Assembly (NCBI GenBank): GCA_964568395.1
Contig: CAZMPN010000008.1
Coordinates: 19,372 to 83,371, forward strand
Length of the DNA stretch: 64,000 nt
DNA from: UBA6016 sp964568395
Lineage (GTDB): Bacteria > Campylobacterota > Campylobacteria > Campylobacterales > UBA6016
Reading direction: 5' to 3'
The notes under the pieces are model-generated. The model did no database searches. It was not told the origin of the DNA and saw nothing but the letters and a program-made list of their open reading frames with translations. Position 1 is the first letter of the stretch; every line of letters begins with the position of its first letter. A program made the translations under genes and the position numbers. Below are positions 24,449-33,736 of the stretch, one piece after another.

Positions 24449-25753
24449 TTGAAAGTTCATTTTGTAGGAATAGGCGGCATAGGGCTATCGGCCATAGCTA
24501 GATTTTTGTTGGCCGAAGGGCACCAGATAACGGGCTCTGACGTCAAGAACACGAAGATAACGGAGGATCTGGAGAGCCTTGGCATCAAGATAACGGTGCC
24601 GCACAACAGGTTTGCCGTGGATAGCCATGATATGCTCATATATTCCGCCGCCGTAAAACCTACAAATCCTGAATTGAAACAAGCCAGACACAAGGGTGTG
24701 CAGGTAATAACGAGACTAGAGGCTCTAAAACTGGTGCTATCGGACAAAAAAGTATATTCGGTATGCGGCGCGCACGGCAAAAGCACTACGACCGCCATGC
24801 TCGCCGAGATACTAGGCAGCTCTACGCTCATAGGGGCTGAGAGCAAGGCGATAGGCGCAAACTGCAGAGTCGTTCCGGGAAGCGAACTTATGGTATTCGA
24901 GGCCGACGAATCGGACGGCAGCTTCCTAAACTCAAACCCATACTGCGCCATAGTGACAAACGCCGAGCCTGAGCATATGGAGTATTACGACTACGATACC
25001 GAGTGGTTTTACGAGTGCTATCTTGAGTTTCTGTCCAAAGCCAAAAAGAGGGTTATAAACGCCGAAGACGAGTTCTTGTCGTCTCTGGACTTGGAGGCCG
25101 AGAGACTCTATCCGTCAAAGGATATAAAAAATATCAGATATGAGCTAATAGACGGCGAACCGACCACGTTTTTTGAGCTGAGAGAGCTTGGCGAATTTGC
25201 CGTATGGGGTTTTGGGGAGCACATAGCGTTGGACGCTTCACTTGCCGTACTTGCGGCAATGAATGAGCTGAGCGTCGATGAGATAAGAAAAAATCTTAGA
25301 AGATTTAAGGGTATCAAAAAGAGGTTCGACGTGCTTCATAAAGACGATAAGATGGCAATCATAGACGACTATGCGCATCATCCCACAGAGATAGAGGCTA
25401 CCATCAAATCGGCAAAACTATATGCGAAGCTCGGCGGATACGGCAAGATAACCGCTATCTGGCAGCCGCACAAATGGTCCAGGACGATGGATAATCTGGA
25501 GCACTTCGTTACTTGCTTTGAGGGCGTGGACGAGCTTGTGATACTGCCGGTATGGGCGGTAAACGAGGAGCCGAGGGATTTGGATTTTGCGCAGACGTTT
25601 GCCAGATATAGTCCGGTTTTGGCACAGAGGATAAAAAGAGAAGAGGGCGGGGTCGGAATAGTGTCTGAAAATTCGCAAAAACTTATAGATAGCGGACTTG
25701 TGATAGGCTTTGGGGCCGGCGATATTACCTATCAGCTCAGGGGTCAGAAGTAG
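24449..25753 (+). CDS. murC: UDP-N-acetylmuramate--L-alanine ligase
   Basis: 434 residues. N-terminal Rossmann GIGGIGLSAIARFLLAEGH, Mur-ligase P-loop GAHGKSTTTAM, then NAEPEHMEYYD and DDYAHHPTEI. Adds the first stem amino acid of peptidoglycan. TTG start at 24449, with AAGGGA upstream. Last gene of the operon; the chemoreceptor follows with its own promoter. Confidence 0.95.
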   Translation: MKVHFVGIGGIGLSAIARFLLAEGHQITGSDVKNTKITEDLESLGIKITVPHNRFAVDSHDMLIYSAAVKPTNPELKQARHKGVQVITRLEALKLVLSDKKVYSVCGAHGKSTTTAMLAEILGSSTLIGAESKAIGANCRVVPGSELMVFEADESDGSFLNSNPYCAIVTNAEPEHMEYYDYDTEWFYECYLEFLSKAKKRVINAEDEFLSSLDLEAERLYPSKDIKNIRYELIDGEPTTFFELRELGEFAVWGFGEHIALDASLAVLAAMNELSVDEIRKNLRRFKGIKKRFDVLHKDDKMAIIDDYAHHPTEIEATIKSAKLYAKLGGYGKITAIWQPHKWSRTMDNLEHFVTCFEGVDELVILPVWAVNEEPRDLDFAQTFARYSPVLAQRIKREEGGVGIVSENSQKLIDSGLVIGFGAGDITYQLRGQK

Positions 25754-25776
25754 CCACCAAAATGCCATTTTCGGTT

Positions 25777-25785
25777 TGTTATAAT
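25777..25785 (+). promoter_or_regulatory. Extended -10 promoter of chemoreceptor gene
   Basis: TGTTATAAT (TG-N-TATAAT) 26 nt before the ATG; no clear -35 upstream, as is common in Campylobacterota. Confidence 0.6.
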
Positions 25786-25811
25786 AGTAAAAAATATTAA
25801 GAGGAAGTTTT

Positions 25812-27482
25812 ATGCTTGCTAATCTGACCTTTAAAGCGAAGCTGATGCTTTTGTCGGTATTGACGACGCTGCTTATGCTTACGATATCCGTAGTCTCTTT
25901 CGTTAAACTAGAGAACACGACAAGCAATTTAAAAGAGGTGGCGGAGGTAAATCTAAAATCTGTCGCCGCCCTTCTGACCGCACTTGAGGCGCAAAACGAT
26001 ATACGGGTAGCGGTGGTAAGGTATTTGACGTACGAAAACGTCATAATGCCTGAATCGGAAGCAAAAAGACTTGCGGACAGGATAACGGAGGGCAACAAAA
26101 TAATAAGCGAAAATCTTGCGGCTTATGAAAAACTGCCAATGACCCCCGAAGAAGAGAAGCTATATAAGGAGTTTAAGAAAGAGTGGGACGAATTTACCCC
26201 GCTGAAGAAAAAGATAAAAGACGAAGTAATAGATAAGCTTCTGACGGTGAGGGATTTACAAGGGCAAAACCAGATATTCGCATTTATGAAATCATACGAT
26301 GCGCCGTATACCCAAAAATTCAGAAAAGTAAGAGCCGCGCTCCAAAAAGTTGCCGAGTTTAACCAAAAAGAGGCCGACAGGTCTTCAAAAGAGTCGATTG
26401 CCGCGGCTCATAGCGGCGAGACTATAATAGTCGTACTCTCTCTTATCTCTCTTGGCTGTGCGATAGGATTGTCGGTTCTTATAATTTCAAATCTAATGTC
26501 GGGCGTTCATACGCTTAGGGACGGGATGAATAGATTTGTAGACACGAAAGACCTAAACTTCAAAATAAAGTATGACGGCAAGGATGAGATAGGAGAGATA
26601 GTATCAAGCTTCAATAAGCTGCTTGATACGCTCGAATCTACGATAAAGGACGCAAAAAGCTCATCGAGCGAAAACGCCTCCGTCTCTAGCGAGCTTAGCT
26701 CCACCAGTATGCAAATCGGTAAAAACGCCGAGGAGGGCACGAAAATAGTAGAAGAGACGATCAGGGAAATTTCGAGGGTTAAGACCACTATAGAAGATAG
26801 CGCGCACGGTGCGGCGGCCGCAAAGGTTGAAATACAAGACGCCGGCAATAAGCTTCTCTCCGCAAAAAATAGGATGATTACGCTCGGACAAGATATAGAA
26901 GAGGCGAGCGAAGCGGAATCCGCTTTGGCGCAAAAACTTGAGCAGATGAGCCAAGACGCCGAGAACGTCAAACAAATCCTGACGGTAATCAGCGATATAG
27001 CGGATCAGACGAATTTGTTGGCGCTCAATGCGGCTATCGAAGCGGCCAGAGCCGGCGAGCACGGCAGAGGATTTGCGGTTGTCGCGGATGAAGTTAGAAA
27101 ACTTGCAGAGAGGACGCAAAAGAGCCTAACGGAGATAAACGCCACAATCAACGTTATCGTCCAGTCCATCGTGGATGCGGCCGATCAAATGGGCAAGAAC
27201 GCCGCGAATATCCAAAAGCTTGTCGAGGTAAGCAAAGGCGTCGAAGAGTCGATACTTGAAAGCACTAGCGTAATGGACAAAAACGTCGTAGGAATAGCGC
27301 ATAGAGCCGAAGAGTCCGCCGGCTTGGCAAAAGATGCCGAGAAGATAGTGAGGCTTATAGGACAAGTAAACGATCTTTCGTCCTCTAACGCCAGAAGCGT
27401 GGAGGAGATAGCCTCCGCAGCGGAGCATCTATACAAGCTGACCGAAAATCTAAACGCGAAACTAAATCAGTTCAAATCTTAA
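25812..27482 (+). CDS. Methyl-accepting chemotaxis protein
   Basis: 556 residues. TM1 about 13-32, periplasmic four-helix-bundle-like sensor domain about 35-195, TM2 about 200-224, HAMP about 225-280, then a long coiled-coil signalling domain with the conserved hairpin tip DQTNLLALNAAIEAARAGEHGRG split across residues ~398-420. No C-terminal CheR-binding pentapeptide. The ligand cannot be predicted. It overlaps the convergent MFS-acyltransferase gene by 11 bp. Confidence 0.94.
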   Translation: MLANLTFKAKLMLLSVLTTLLMLTISVVSFVKLENTTSNLKEVAEVNLKSVAALLTALEAQNDIRVAVVRYLTYENVIMPESEAKRLADRITEGNKIISENLAAYEKLPMTPEEEKLYKEFKKEWDEFTPLKKKIKDEVIDKLLTVRDLQGQNQIFAFMKSYDAPYTQKFRKVRAALQKVAEFNQKEADRSSKESIAAAHSGETIIVVLSLISLGCAIGLSVLIISNLMSGVHTLRDGMNRFVDTKDLNFKIKYDGKDEIGEIVSSFNKLLDTLESTIKDAKSSSSENASVSSELSSTSMQIGKNAEEGTKIVEETIREISRVKTTIEDSAHGAAAAKVEIQDAGNKLLSAKNRMITLGQDIEEASEAESALAQKLEQMSQDAENVKQILTVISDIADQTNLLALNAAIEAARAGEHGRGFAVVADEVRKLAERTQKSLTEINATINVIVQSIVDAADQMGKNAANIQKLVEVSKGVEESILESTSVMDKNVVGIAHRAEESAGLAKDAEKIVRLIGQVNDLSSSNARSVEEIASAAEHLYKLTENLNAKLNQFKS

Positions 27483-29241
27483 AACGAAGTTCTTCGACGG
27501 CCTTTCTGGCCGTCTTTGTATTCGCCTCCTCCAGTTTTTCCCCGATGGTTATCGATACGTTTCTTGGCTTATAGCTTGGCATAGGCTTTTTTGAAAAACG
27601 GCTTGTGAAAAGCCCCTCTATGTAAAACGGATACACATTGGCTCCGCTCTTTTGCGCCAAGAGCTCAAACCCTCTTTTGAACGCTCCAATATTGCCGTCT
27701 TTTGTCAGTTCGCCCTCCGGAAACAAGACTATAATGCCTCCATCTTTTAAAATATCGACAGCTTTTACCATGGAGTCTTTAGCGTTTTTGGAGTCGATGG
27801 GAAGCGCTCCGAAAAAACCGAGGAAAGGTTTAAAGACGGGGTTGTCGTATATCTCTTTTTCCATCATGAAGTGTATTTTTTTATCCACCGCCATCTGTAA
27901 AAAAGCCCAATCTATGTAGCTTACATGGTTTCCGACCAAAATCTTCCCGTTTCCGTCGGTAGGCAGCGCGCCTATTCTTTTAAATCTATATTTGAAGCCG
28001 AATAAAAACGCTATAAAGGCTTCTATGATAGGCTGAGGGAACACCGCCAGAGAGTATATGGCCGCCAAAAAAGCTACAAGCGAACACAGCAGCAATATGT
28101 TTTTTGCGTCAAATCCATGCAGCGCCGCTACGACTCCGGCTCCCAAAAAGAGCAGCATAAGGACATTTTGGAGCAGGTTCGACAAAGAGATACCGGAGCC
28201 CAAGAGCTCTTTCTTGGTGCGTTCTTGTATGAGCGTATTCAAAGGCACCATGATAAAGCCCGCGGCAATTCCGATACAAAAGAAAGAAAAATAGATCTCG
28301 CCGCCAAGAAGCAACGCCAAAAATAGCGAATATCCTATCATTCCGAAAAAGACAAACGCTATTCTGTGCCTGGAGTTTTTGTAGTTTCCGACGACGTAAG
28401 AGCCGACTATTATTCCTATGGCGCTTATCGCCATTGCGGCTTGCGTGGCCATTACGCTCGTTATGCCTAGCGAATCTTTCGCAAACGACGGGAAAGAGGC
28501 CATAACGCTTTGGGATAAAGCGAAAAATAGCGCCAATAGAACCATCGAAGCCAGAATGCCGCCGTTTGATAAAATCGTTCTATACTTTGCAATCCTGCTT
28601 TGCACGGCTATATTTTGCGTCTTGTCTTCAACCGTTATTTTAGAGAGCAATATATACTCTATGGCGCTTAAAATCGTAAGCGAGACGCCTATCGGCATCA
28701 TGATCCTCGTGTATTCGTCCTTGGCGCCGTCAAAATTAACGCTTAACGCTTCGAAGGCCATAGAGAAAGCAAGAGTCGAGAGCAGTATCGATACTATCGA
28801 TACGCTTTGCAGGGCTGAGTTTATTTTGGCGAGTCCGGCTTCGTCTTTCGACAGCTCTTTGGCAAAGCCGAATTTCGCCGGCGAATAAAAGGCGGCTTGC
28901 GTGCCGAGCGCCAATGTGGCCAAGAATGACGCCCAGAAAAAACCTGCGGCATAAAATAGCGTCAGCATAACGCACAAAAATACGGCTATCATAGCCAGCG
29001 TTTTCATATTTTTTAGCTTGCTCTTTTTGTCGTTCATCTCGCCTGCCGGAATAAAAAACAGCACGAACGGTAACAGTATGAGGGCGTTAACTATTTGCGT
29101 CATAATGAGAAGCTCCGAGCCGCTCATCGTCTTGAATATTATATTTTGTATCGTGATCTTATGGCCTAAATCCACAAATGCGTTTATAAACGCCGCACTC
29201 AGATAAAAGCTCATGTTTTTGCCGAAGAAACCCTGTTTCAT
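27472..29241 (-). CDS. MFS transporter fused to PlsC-type acyltransferase
   Basis: 589 residues. Residues 1 to about 400 carry some 12 transmembrane helices of an LplT-like MFS lysophospholipid flippase (EMNDKKSKLK loop after TM2). The C-terminal ~180 residues are a glycerolipid acyltransferase domain with the H-x4-D motif NHVSYIDW (H439) and LFPEGELTKDG. The ligase domain of full Aas proteins is absent. Likely role: import and re-acylation of lysophospholipids, or membrane-lipid remodelling (inference). Confidence 0.9.
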   Translation of the reverse strand: MKQGFFGKNMSFYLSAAFINAFVDLGHKITIQNIIFKTMSGSELLIMTQIVNALILLPFVLFFIPAGEMNDKKSKLKNMKTLAMIAVFLCVMLTLFYAAGFFWASFLATLALGTQAAFYSPAKFGFAKELSKDEAGLAKINSALQSVSIVSILLSTLAFSMAFEALSVNFDGAKDEYTRIMMPIGVSLTILSAIEYILLSKITVEDKTQNIAVQSRIAKYRTILSNGGILASMVLLALFFALSQSVMASFPSFAKDSLGITSVMATQAAMAISAIGIIVGSYVVGNYKNSRHRIAFVFFGMIGYSLFLALLLGGEIYFSFFCIGIAAGFIMVPLNTLIQERTKKELLGSGISLSNLLQNVLMLLFLGAGVVAALHGFDAKNILLLCSLVAFLAAIYSLAVFPQPIIEAFIAFLFGFKYRFKRIGALPTDGNGKILVGNHVSYIDWAFLQMAVDKKIHFMMEKEIYDNPVFKPFLGFFGALPIDSKNAKDSMVKAVDILKDGGIIVLFPEGELTKDGNIGAFKRGFELLAQKSGANVYPFYIEGLFTSRFSKKPMPSYKPRNVSITIGEKLEEANTKTARKAVEELRFKI

Positions 29242-29286
29242 AATACTCTTTATGATAAATTTGAAATAAAATTTTACGGTAAATAT

Positions 29287-30678
29287 ATGGAAACTTCCAA
29301 GAAGATAATTATTCTCTTTTGTATAGCGGCTATTTTGCCTTATTGCCTGTTTTTCCTATTCTACGGCTTCAATGTTTTAATGGTTCCTTTTATTATTATC
29401 GCTGTCTCCGGCACCGTTTTTTTGCTGCTATATTTTCTAAGGGAGGAGTTTTCGGCTTTCGCCAGATTGACAAAATTCGCAAAAGACCTAAAAGAGGGGA
29501 AGTGGTCGTCAAGGCTTGAGCAGATAAACACGGCGAGTTTTAACGCGGTAGCGGACGCTTTTAATATGGCCGCCGATAGATTCGAGAAAAAGCAAAACGA
29601 GCTCAGACAGGTGATAGACCTCGTCCCCGGGTTTATATACGCAAAAGACTTTGAAGGCAATATCTTGCTTGCCAACAAGGCGCTGGCTAGGTTTTTGGGT
29701 AGTGATCCAAGGGATATAGTGGGCAAGAACGAGACGTCGTTCGAGGGGCTTTCGTTTTTACGCAACAGCTACTTTGAAAGCGAGGTCGTCGACGATGAAT
29801 CGCTCTGTTCCATCAGCGAAGAAGACTGTCTTGTGGCCGGGAAAAACGCAATATATCTTGTTTTTAGAAGCCCTCTTACGGATAACGACGGCAATAAGCT
29901 TGGGATTTTGGTTTTTGCGTACGATATTACGACGCTAAAGGAGATACAGCAAAACCTGGAGGTAATAAATACCTCTCTGGAGGCGAAGATAAAAGAGGAA
30001 GTCGCAAAAAATATCAGAAAAGACCAAGAGCTTATCAAGGAAAAAGAGAAGTTTATTAGGAATGCGGTGCATGAAATCAACTCGGCGTTGACGGTAATCA
30101 CGCTAAACGCCGAGTATCTAATAAAAGAGTACGGGCAAAACAGATCCACTTCGGCTATCTTGGGCGCCGCCAAGAGTCTCTCAAGCGCATACGGAGACCT
30201 TAGCTATTCGACGATAAAAGATTCCCCTACGTTCCAGACGGCAAGCAATGTAGACGCAAGCGAACTTGTGATGGAGAGGGTAGAATTTTTTAGGGATATC
30301 GCAGGACTTAGCGATATTACGATAGCCAGCCAGATACAGCCAAACGCGCTATTTTTTATCAATAAGGCCAAGTTGACAAGGCTTATAGACAACAACCTCT
30401 CGAATGCCATCAAGTACTCGCATCCGCAAAAAACCATATTTGTAAAATTTTTCAGAGATGATAAAAAGTGGATATTGGAGTTTGAAAGCACGGGGAAAAA
30501 GATAGAAGACAAAGGGAAGATATTCGACCTTTATACAAGGGAGGACGGCATAAAGGGCGGGCACGGCGTCGGACTCAGTATGGTAAAGGAGATTTGTAAC
30601 GAGTTTGGCGTGGATATAGAGGTCGAAACGGAGGGGAATAAAAATATTTTCAGGTATCGTTTTAATAAAAATTGTTAA
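29287..30678 (+). CDS. Sensor histidine kinase with PAS domain
   Basis: 463 residues. Two adjacent TM helices (about 7-25 and 29-50) with almost no periplasmic loop, a HAMP-like segment, a PAS domain (about 105-215, VPGFIYAKDFEGNILLANK), a coiled coil and the phospho-acceptor His262 in HEINSALTVI. N-box NNLSNAIKYS and G2 GHGVGLSM are present, but the G1 box lacks the canonical Asp (FESTGKK). Paired with the response regulator 9 nt downstream. Confidence 0.9.
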   Translation: METSKKIIILFCIAAILPYCLFFLFYGFNVLMVPFIIIAVSGTVFLLLYFLREEFSAFARLTKFAKDLKEGKWSSRLEQINTASFNAVADAFNMAADRFEKKQNELRQVIDLVPGFIYAKDFEGNILLANKALARFLGSDPRDIVGKNETSFEGLSFLRNSYFESEVVDDESLCSISEEDCLVAGKNAIYLVFRSPLTDNDGNKLGILVFAYDITTLKEIQQNLEVINTSLEAKIKEEVAKNIRKDQELIKEKEKFIRNAVHEINSALTVITLNAEYLIKEYGQNRSTSAILGAAKSLSSAYGDLSYSTIKDSPTFQTASNVDASELVMERVEFFRDIAGLSDITIASQIQPNALFFINKAKLTRLIDNNLSNAIKYSHPQKTIFVKFFRDDKKWILEFESTGKKIEDKGKIFDLYTREDGIKGGHGVGLSMVKEICNEFGVDIEVETEGNKNIFRYRFNKNC

Positions 30679-30687
30679 GATAGTGTT

Positions 30688-31332
30688 ATGAAAATAATGT
30701 TGGTTGAAGATGAATACCCGATAGCGCAGGCTATCAAACGATATTTGGAGGACATAGGCCACGTAGTCGACACTTTTTTTGACGGTGCGGAGGCTATTGG
30801 CGTGTTCGAAAGCGGTGCAAAATACGACGCTTTTATAGTTGACATAAATCTACCAGGCGCGAGTGGACTTGAGCTTCTTGCAAAAGTAAAAAGCAGCTCC
30901 GAAGAGCTTCCGGTAATCATTATAAGCGCCGATAGCGATATCGAGACTATAGACAAGGCTTATCAGCTGGGCACGGAGGATTACCTCAAAAAACCTTTCC
31001 ATATAAAAGAGCTTGCGATAAAACTTGAGAAAATTTCCAAAAATTCCAACCTGAAAGTATCTTTTGGCGACGGCTTCGTGTATGACATGGTATTAAGAGC
31101 CCTCTATAAAGATGGCGAAGAGATGGAACTTACCAAAAAAGAGCTTCTGTTTTTGGAGCTGCTGCTTCAAAACAGGGGCAAGATAGTCACAAACGACCAT
31201 ATCCAAAATGTTGTTTACGAGTATAACTATATGAGCGATCTGGCTCTTAGAACGCTGGTTAAAAGAGTAAGGCTGAAGGTGGGAAAAGAGCTTATCCAAA
31301 ACGTTTCGGGTCTTGGATATAAGATAGAGTAG
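30688..31332 (+). CDS. OmpR-family response regulator
   Basis: 214 residues. Receiver with acidic pair ED (7-8), phospho-acceptor D52 (IVDINLPG), Lys in YLKKPFHIKE; C-terminal winged helix (ELTKKELLFLELLLQNRG, LRTLVKRVRLKVG). Forms a pair with the kinase at 29287. Targets unknown. Confidence 0.93.
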   Translation: MKIMLVEDEYPIAQAIKRYLEDIGHVVDTFFDGAEAIGVFESGAKYDAFIVDINLPGASGLELLAKVKSSSEELPVIIISADSDIETIDKAYQLGTEDYLKKPFHIKELAIKLEKISKNSNLKVSFGDGFVYDMVLRALYKDGEEMELTKKELLFLELLLQNRGKIVTNDHIQNVVYEYNYMSDLALRTLVKRVRLKVGKELIQNVSGLGYKIE

Positions 31333-31333
31333 A

Positions 31334-31355
31334 GGGGGGGGCATTGAGACCCCCC
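31334..31355. terminator. G/C hairpin between convergent genes
   Basis: Eight G (31334-31341), CATTGAGA, six C (31350-31355): a 6-bp G:C stem between the response-regulator stop and the superoxide-reductase stop. No strong T-run on either side, so termination is likely but not certain. Confidence 0.45.
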
Positions 31356-31361
31356 GCTTCT

Positions 31362-31748
31362 TTATTCAGCTACGCTTACTTCTACGGGATCGCTTTCCCA
31401 TAGACCATGTTTTGTGCAGTAGCTCATGGCGGTCAATTTCATTTTCGATTTTTGCGGAATTATCGTGAAAGTAACTTCCGCATTCGCAGGCGCCGCGCCT
31501 TGTGCGCCGGGAGTGTATGTAACTTGGCCAAGCATGGTATCGCCGTCAAATAGCTGGATATACGCGATGTAGTGGTCAAAATCATCCGGGTGTTTGTATT
31601 CGTTGCCCATTTGGACTCTAACGGCGAACTTCTCGCCTTTTTTTGCAGACGTTTCACAGTGTACGAATGGCGAGTGTCTATCTATATAATCTTTTTTAGC
31701 CTCTTTGTCTACCGTGCTTATATCTACATATCTATTTACTGTCGGCAT
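31362..31748 (-). CDS. Superoxide reductase (neelaredoxin type)
   Basis: 128 residues, class II SOR without the N-terminal desulforedoxin domain; reduces superoxide to hydrogen peroxide at a His4-Cys iron site. Ligands are visible: H25 (DRHSP), H53 (YKHP), H59 (DHYI), C111 and H114 (YCTKHGLW). The usual E-K-H active-site pair reads D23-R24-H25, so the catalytic lysine is replaced by arginine. Strong AGGAGG upstream of ATG 31748. Divergent from the permease at 31838 with a shared 89-bp intergenic region. Confidence 0.9.
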   Translation of the reverse strand: MPTVNRYVDISTVDKEAKKDYIDRHSPFVHCETSAKKGEKFAVRVQMGNEYKHPDDFDHYIAYIQLFDGDTMLGQVTYTPGAQGAAPANAEVTFTIIPQKSKMKLTAMSYCTKHGLWESDPVEVSVAE

Positions 31749-31801
31749 GCAATCCTCCTAAGTGTTTTTTTGTTAGTATCTAAACAATTCGATTTTAACT
31801 C

Positions 31802-31826
31802 AAATAAGATAAAAATAATCTTATTT
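31802..31826. promoter_or_regulatory. Perfect 9-bp inverted repeat in divergent promoter region
   Basis: AAATAAGAT (31802-31810) and ATCTTATTT (31818-31826), 7-nt spacer. It ends 11 nt before the permease start and about 54 nt upstream of the superoxide-reductase start. Size and symmetry fit an operator for a dimeric repressor such as a Fur/PerR-family protein, though it does not match textbook Fur or PerR boxes exactly. Confidence 0.45.
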
Positions 31827-31837
31827 ATAAAAAGCCA

Positions 31838-32581
31838 ATGCAAGACCTAGACTACTCCTTTTTAGCTTCTTTTTTACTGGTGCTGATAGCCGTTATTTAC
31901 TCTTACAGGGAAGGGCTGGGGGTTGAAAAAAAGATAGCCGTCGGCTCTCTGGTCGCATTTTTCCAGCTTTTGCTGCTCGGTTTTATGCTCAGTTTTGTTT
32001 TCTCGTTCGAATCGTTTATTTATTACTTTGGCGTTTGGCTTTTTATGTGCCTGTATGCGGCTTTCGTGGCCAAGGGTAGGATAGGGTTGCACGGCGGCGG
32101 TTTTGTACCCTCTTTTATAATAGTAGCAGGGTCGTCTTTTTGCGTGCTGGCGCTTTTGCTGTCTATAGGGATCATATCTTTTAAAGCCAAAGAGATTATT
32201 CCGCTTTCCGGTATGGTTGTCGGAAATGCCCTTAACGTCTATACCCAATTCGCGGACAGGCTAAAAGGCGAAGTAAAAAACAATATAGACGAGATCGAGG
32301 GGAAAATTGCGCTCGGAGCTTCGATTTCGTCAGCCATGAATGGCGCCGTAAGGGCTGCATCCAAGGCGTCCATGCTGCCGACGCTCAATACTCTGCATAC
32401 GGTCGGTCTTATACATATTCCTGGCGTAACCGTAGGCATGATACTTGCCGGGGCGCCACCGATGAAGGCCGTATCTTTTCAGCTTGTGATTATGTTCATG
32501 ATGGTGAGCGTGGCCATGTTTAGCGCAATATTCGCAAAAATATTACTCGTCAAAAAAATCGTCGCTTCCGTTTCCTCTTAG
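31838..32581 (+). CDS. UPF0014 family ABC permease (FetB-like)
   Basis: 247 residues, about 7 TM helices. The family blocks match UPF0014/FetB as I know them: SGMVVGNALN, near ALGAS and RAASKASMLPTLN, and GLIHIPGVTVGMILAGAPP. FetAB in E. coli exports iron under peroxide stress; other members act on unknown substrates. No ATPase subunit lies beside it. Its last 39 bp overlap the 3' end of truD on the other strand. Confidence 0.88.
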   Translation: MQDLDYSFLASFLLVLIAVIYSYREGLGVEKKIAVGSLVAFFQLLLLGFMLSFVFSFESFIYYFGVWLFMCLYAAFVAKGRIGLHGGGFVPSFIIVAGSSFCVLALLLSIGIISFKAKEIIPLSGMVVGNALNVYTQFADRLKGEVKNNIDEIEGKIALGASISSAMNGAVRAASKASMLPTLNTLHTVGLIHIPGVTVGMILAGAPPMKAVSFQLVIMFMMVSVAMFSAIFAKILLVKKIVASVSS

Positions 32582-33676
32582 CTCGGTGCCGACAATCTCC
32601 TCGAGAAGAGACGTGGCGTATGAGCCCTTAGGGAGCGCGAACCTGATTTTTGCGTGCGCCTCCTCTTCGTCATACTCTATTTCGCACTCGCTTGGGAATA
32701 TCCATGCGTATCTTCTGTCGCCGAGAGCCTTTATTTTCTCATCCATAAAGCATTTCTCTATTTCGAATGCGTCCGCGCCGGATATCCGGTTCTTTTCGCC
32801 GCACAGAAGTCCGGTGGGGGATATCTGTTTTTGGGCAAATCTAACGGCCTCTTCGTTGGCGTTTTCGGCGGTAAATAGCTTGCCGTGCGGATAGTGGCAC
32901 ATCGCTTCGCCGTTAAAAATCTTTAAAAACTGGGTTTGCTTTTTGAGCTCCAGCGCAACTTTCGGGTCTAGCGATATGTTTTTAGATGCAAAATGCACCC
33001 TTATCGCATCCGTCAACTCTTTTTTATCGAAGCTCTCTATAAGCCTTGACGCGTTGATTCTAAAATCAAGCCACTCGTTGTATAGATGGCTTTGGTAGGC
33101 GCTGATAAAAAAGCGTTTTAGATTTTGGTTTCTCTCCCTTTTCGTGCCGTATACTATTTCTCGGCCGAGCTCATGATTGTTTCCTTCTCTGCCGAACCTT
33201 TGGTATCCGAAGTAGTTGGGCATTCCTTCGTTAGAGATTTTCGAGAGGGCGTTTTTTAGTTTTGCAAAATCAGAGGGCATTATTTTTTTGAGCCTGATAA
33301 AAAACCTGTTCCCGGCCAAATGCCCCAGTTTTATCTTGTTCCTATGTCTGGTAATATTCAGAATTTTTATATTCGGATGGCTAATATCCCTTATGGCGTT
33401 TTCAAAGCTTCTTGGCAGCGATATATGTTGTATGGTCATACCGTCTTTATCTTTTAGGCCGGCGTACCCGATATCTCTTAGCTTGACTCCTATATTTGAC
33501 GAAACGACGTTTAGCATCTCCCAGGTGGTCAGATCCTTTTTCCTGACGGTTGCTATCGTATGTTCGCCGTCGCCGCTAAATTCGTAGAGAGGGAGTTCCT
33601 CGACCGTAAAATCCTTGGAGTTTTTCGTAAAAACGAAATTAATCGGGGAGTGGGTTAGAAATCTGCTTCTTTTCAC
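32543..33676 (-). CDS. truD: tRNA pseudouridine(13) synthase
   Basis: 377 residues. Catalytic Asp in GYAGLKDKDGMT (D76), block NYFGYQRFGREGNNHELGR, and the TruD insertion domain. Modifies U13 of tRNA-Glu and others. The C-terminus antisense-overlaps the permease gene by 39 bp. Confidence 0.94.
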   Translation of the reverse strand: MKRSRFLTHSPINFVFTKNSKDFTVEELPLYEFSGDGEHTIATVRKKDLTTWEMLNVVSSNIGVKLRDIGYAGLKDKDGMTIQHISLPRSFENAIRDISHPNIKILNITRHRNKIKLGHLAGNRFFIRLKKIMPSDFAKLKNALSKISNEGMPNYFGYQRFGREGNNHELGREIVYGTKRERNQNLKRFFISAYQSHLYNEWLDFRINASRLIESFDKKELTDAIRVHFASKNISLDPKVALELKKQTQFLKIFNGEAMCHYPHGKLFTAENANEEAVRFAQKQISPTGLLCGEKNRISGADAFEIEKCFMDEKIKALGDRRYAWIFPSECEIEYDEEEAHAKIRFALPKGSYATSLLEEIVGTELRGNGSDDFFDE

Positions 33677-33736
33677 TATTTTTCTTTTATGTTAGAATAA
33701 AAATATTTGCTAATTGTAGCATCAAAAGGGTTTGTG

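Noticed and set aside
31334..31355. G-run as a possible G-quadruplex or phase-variable tract
   Set aside because: It lies between stop codons of convergent genes and pairs with a matching C-run, so a hairpin is the simpler reading; phase variation there would not change any protein.
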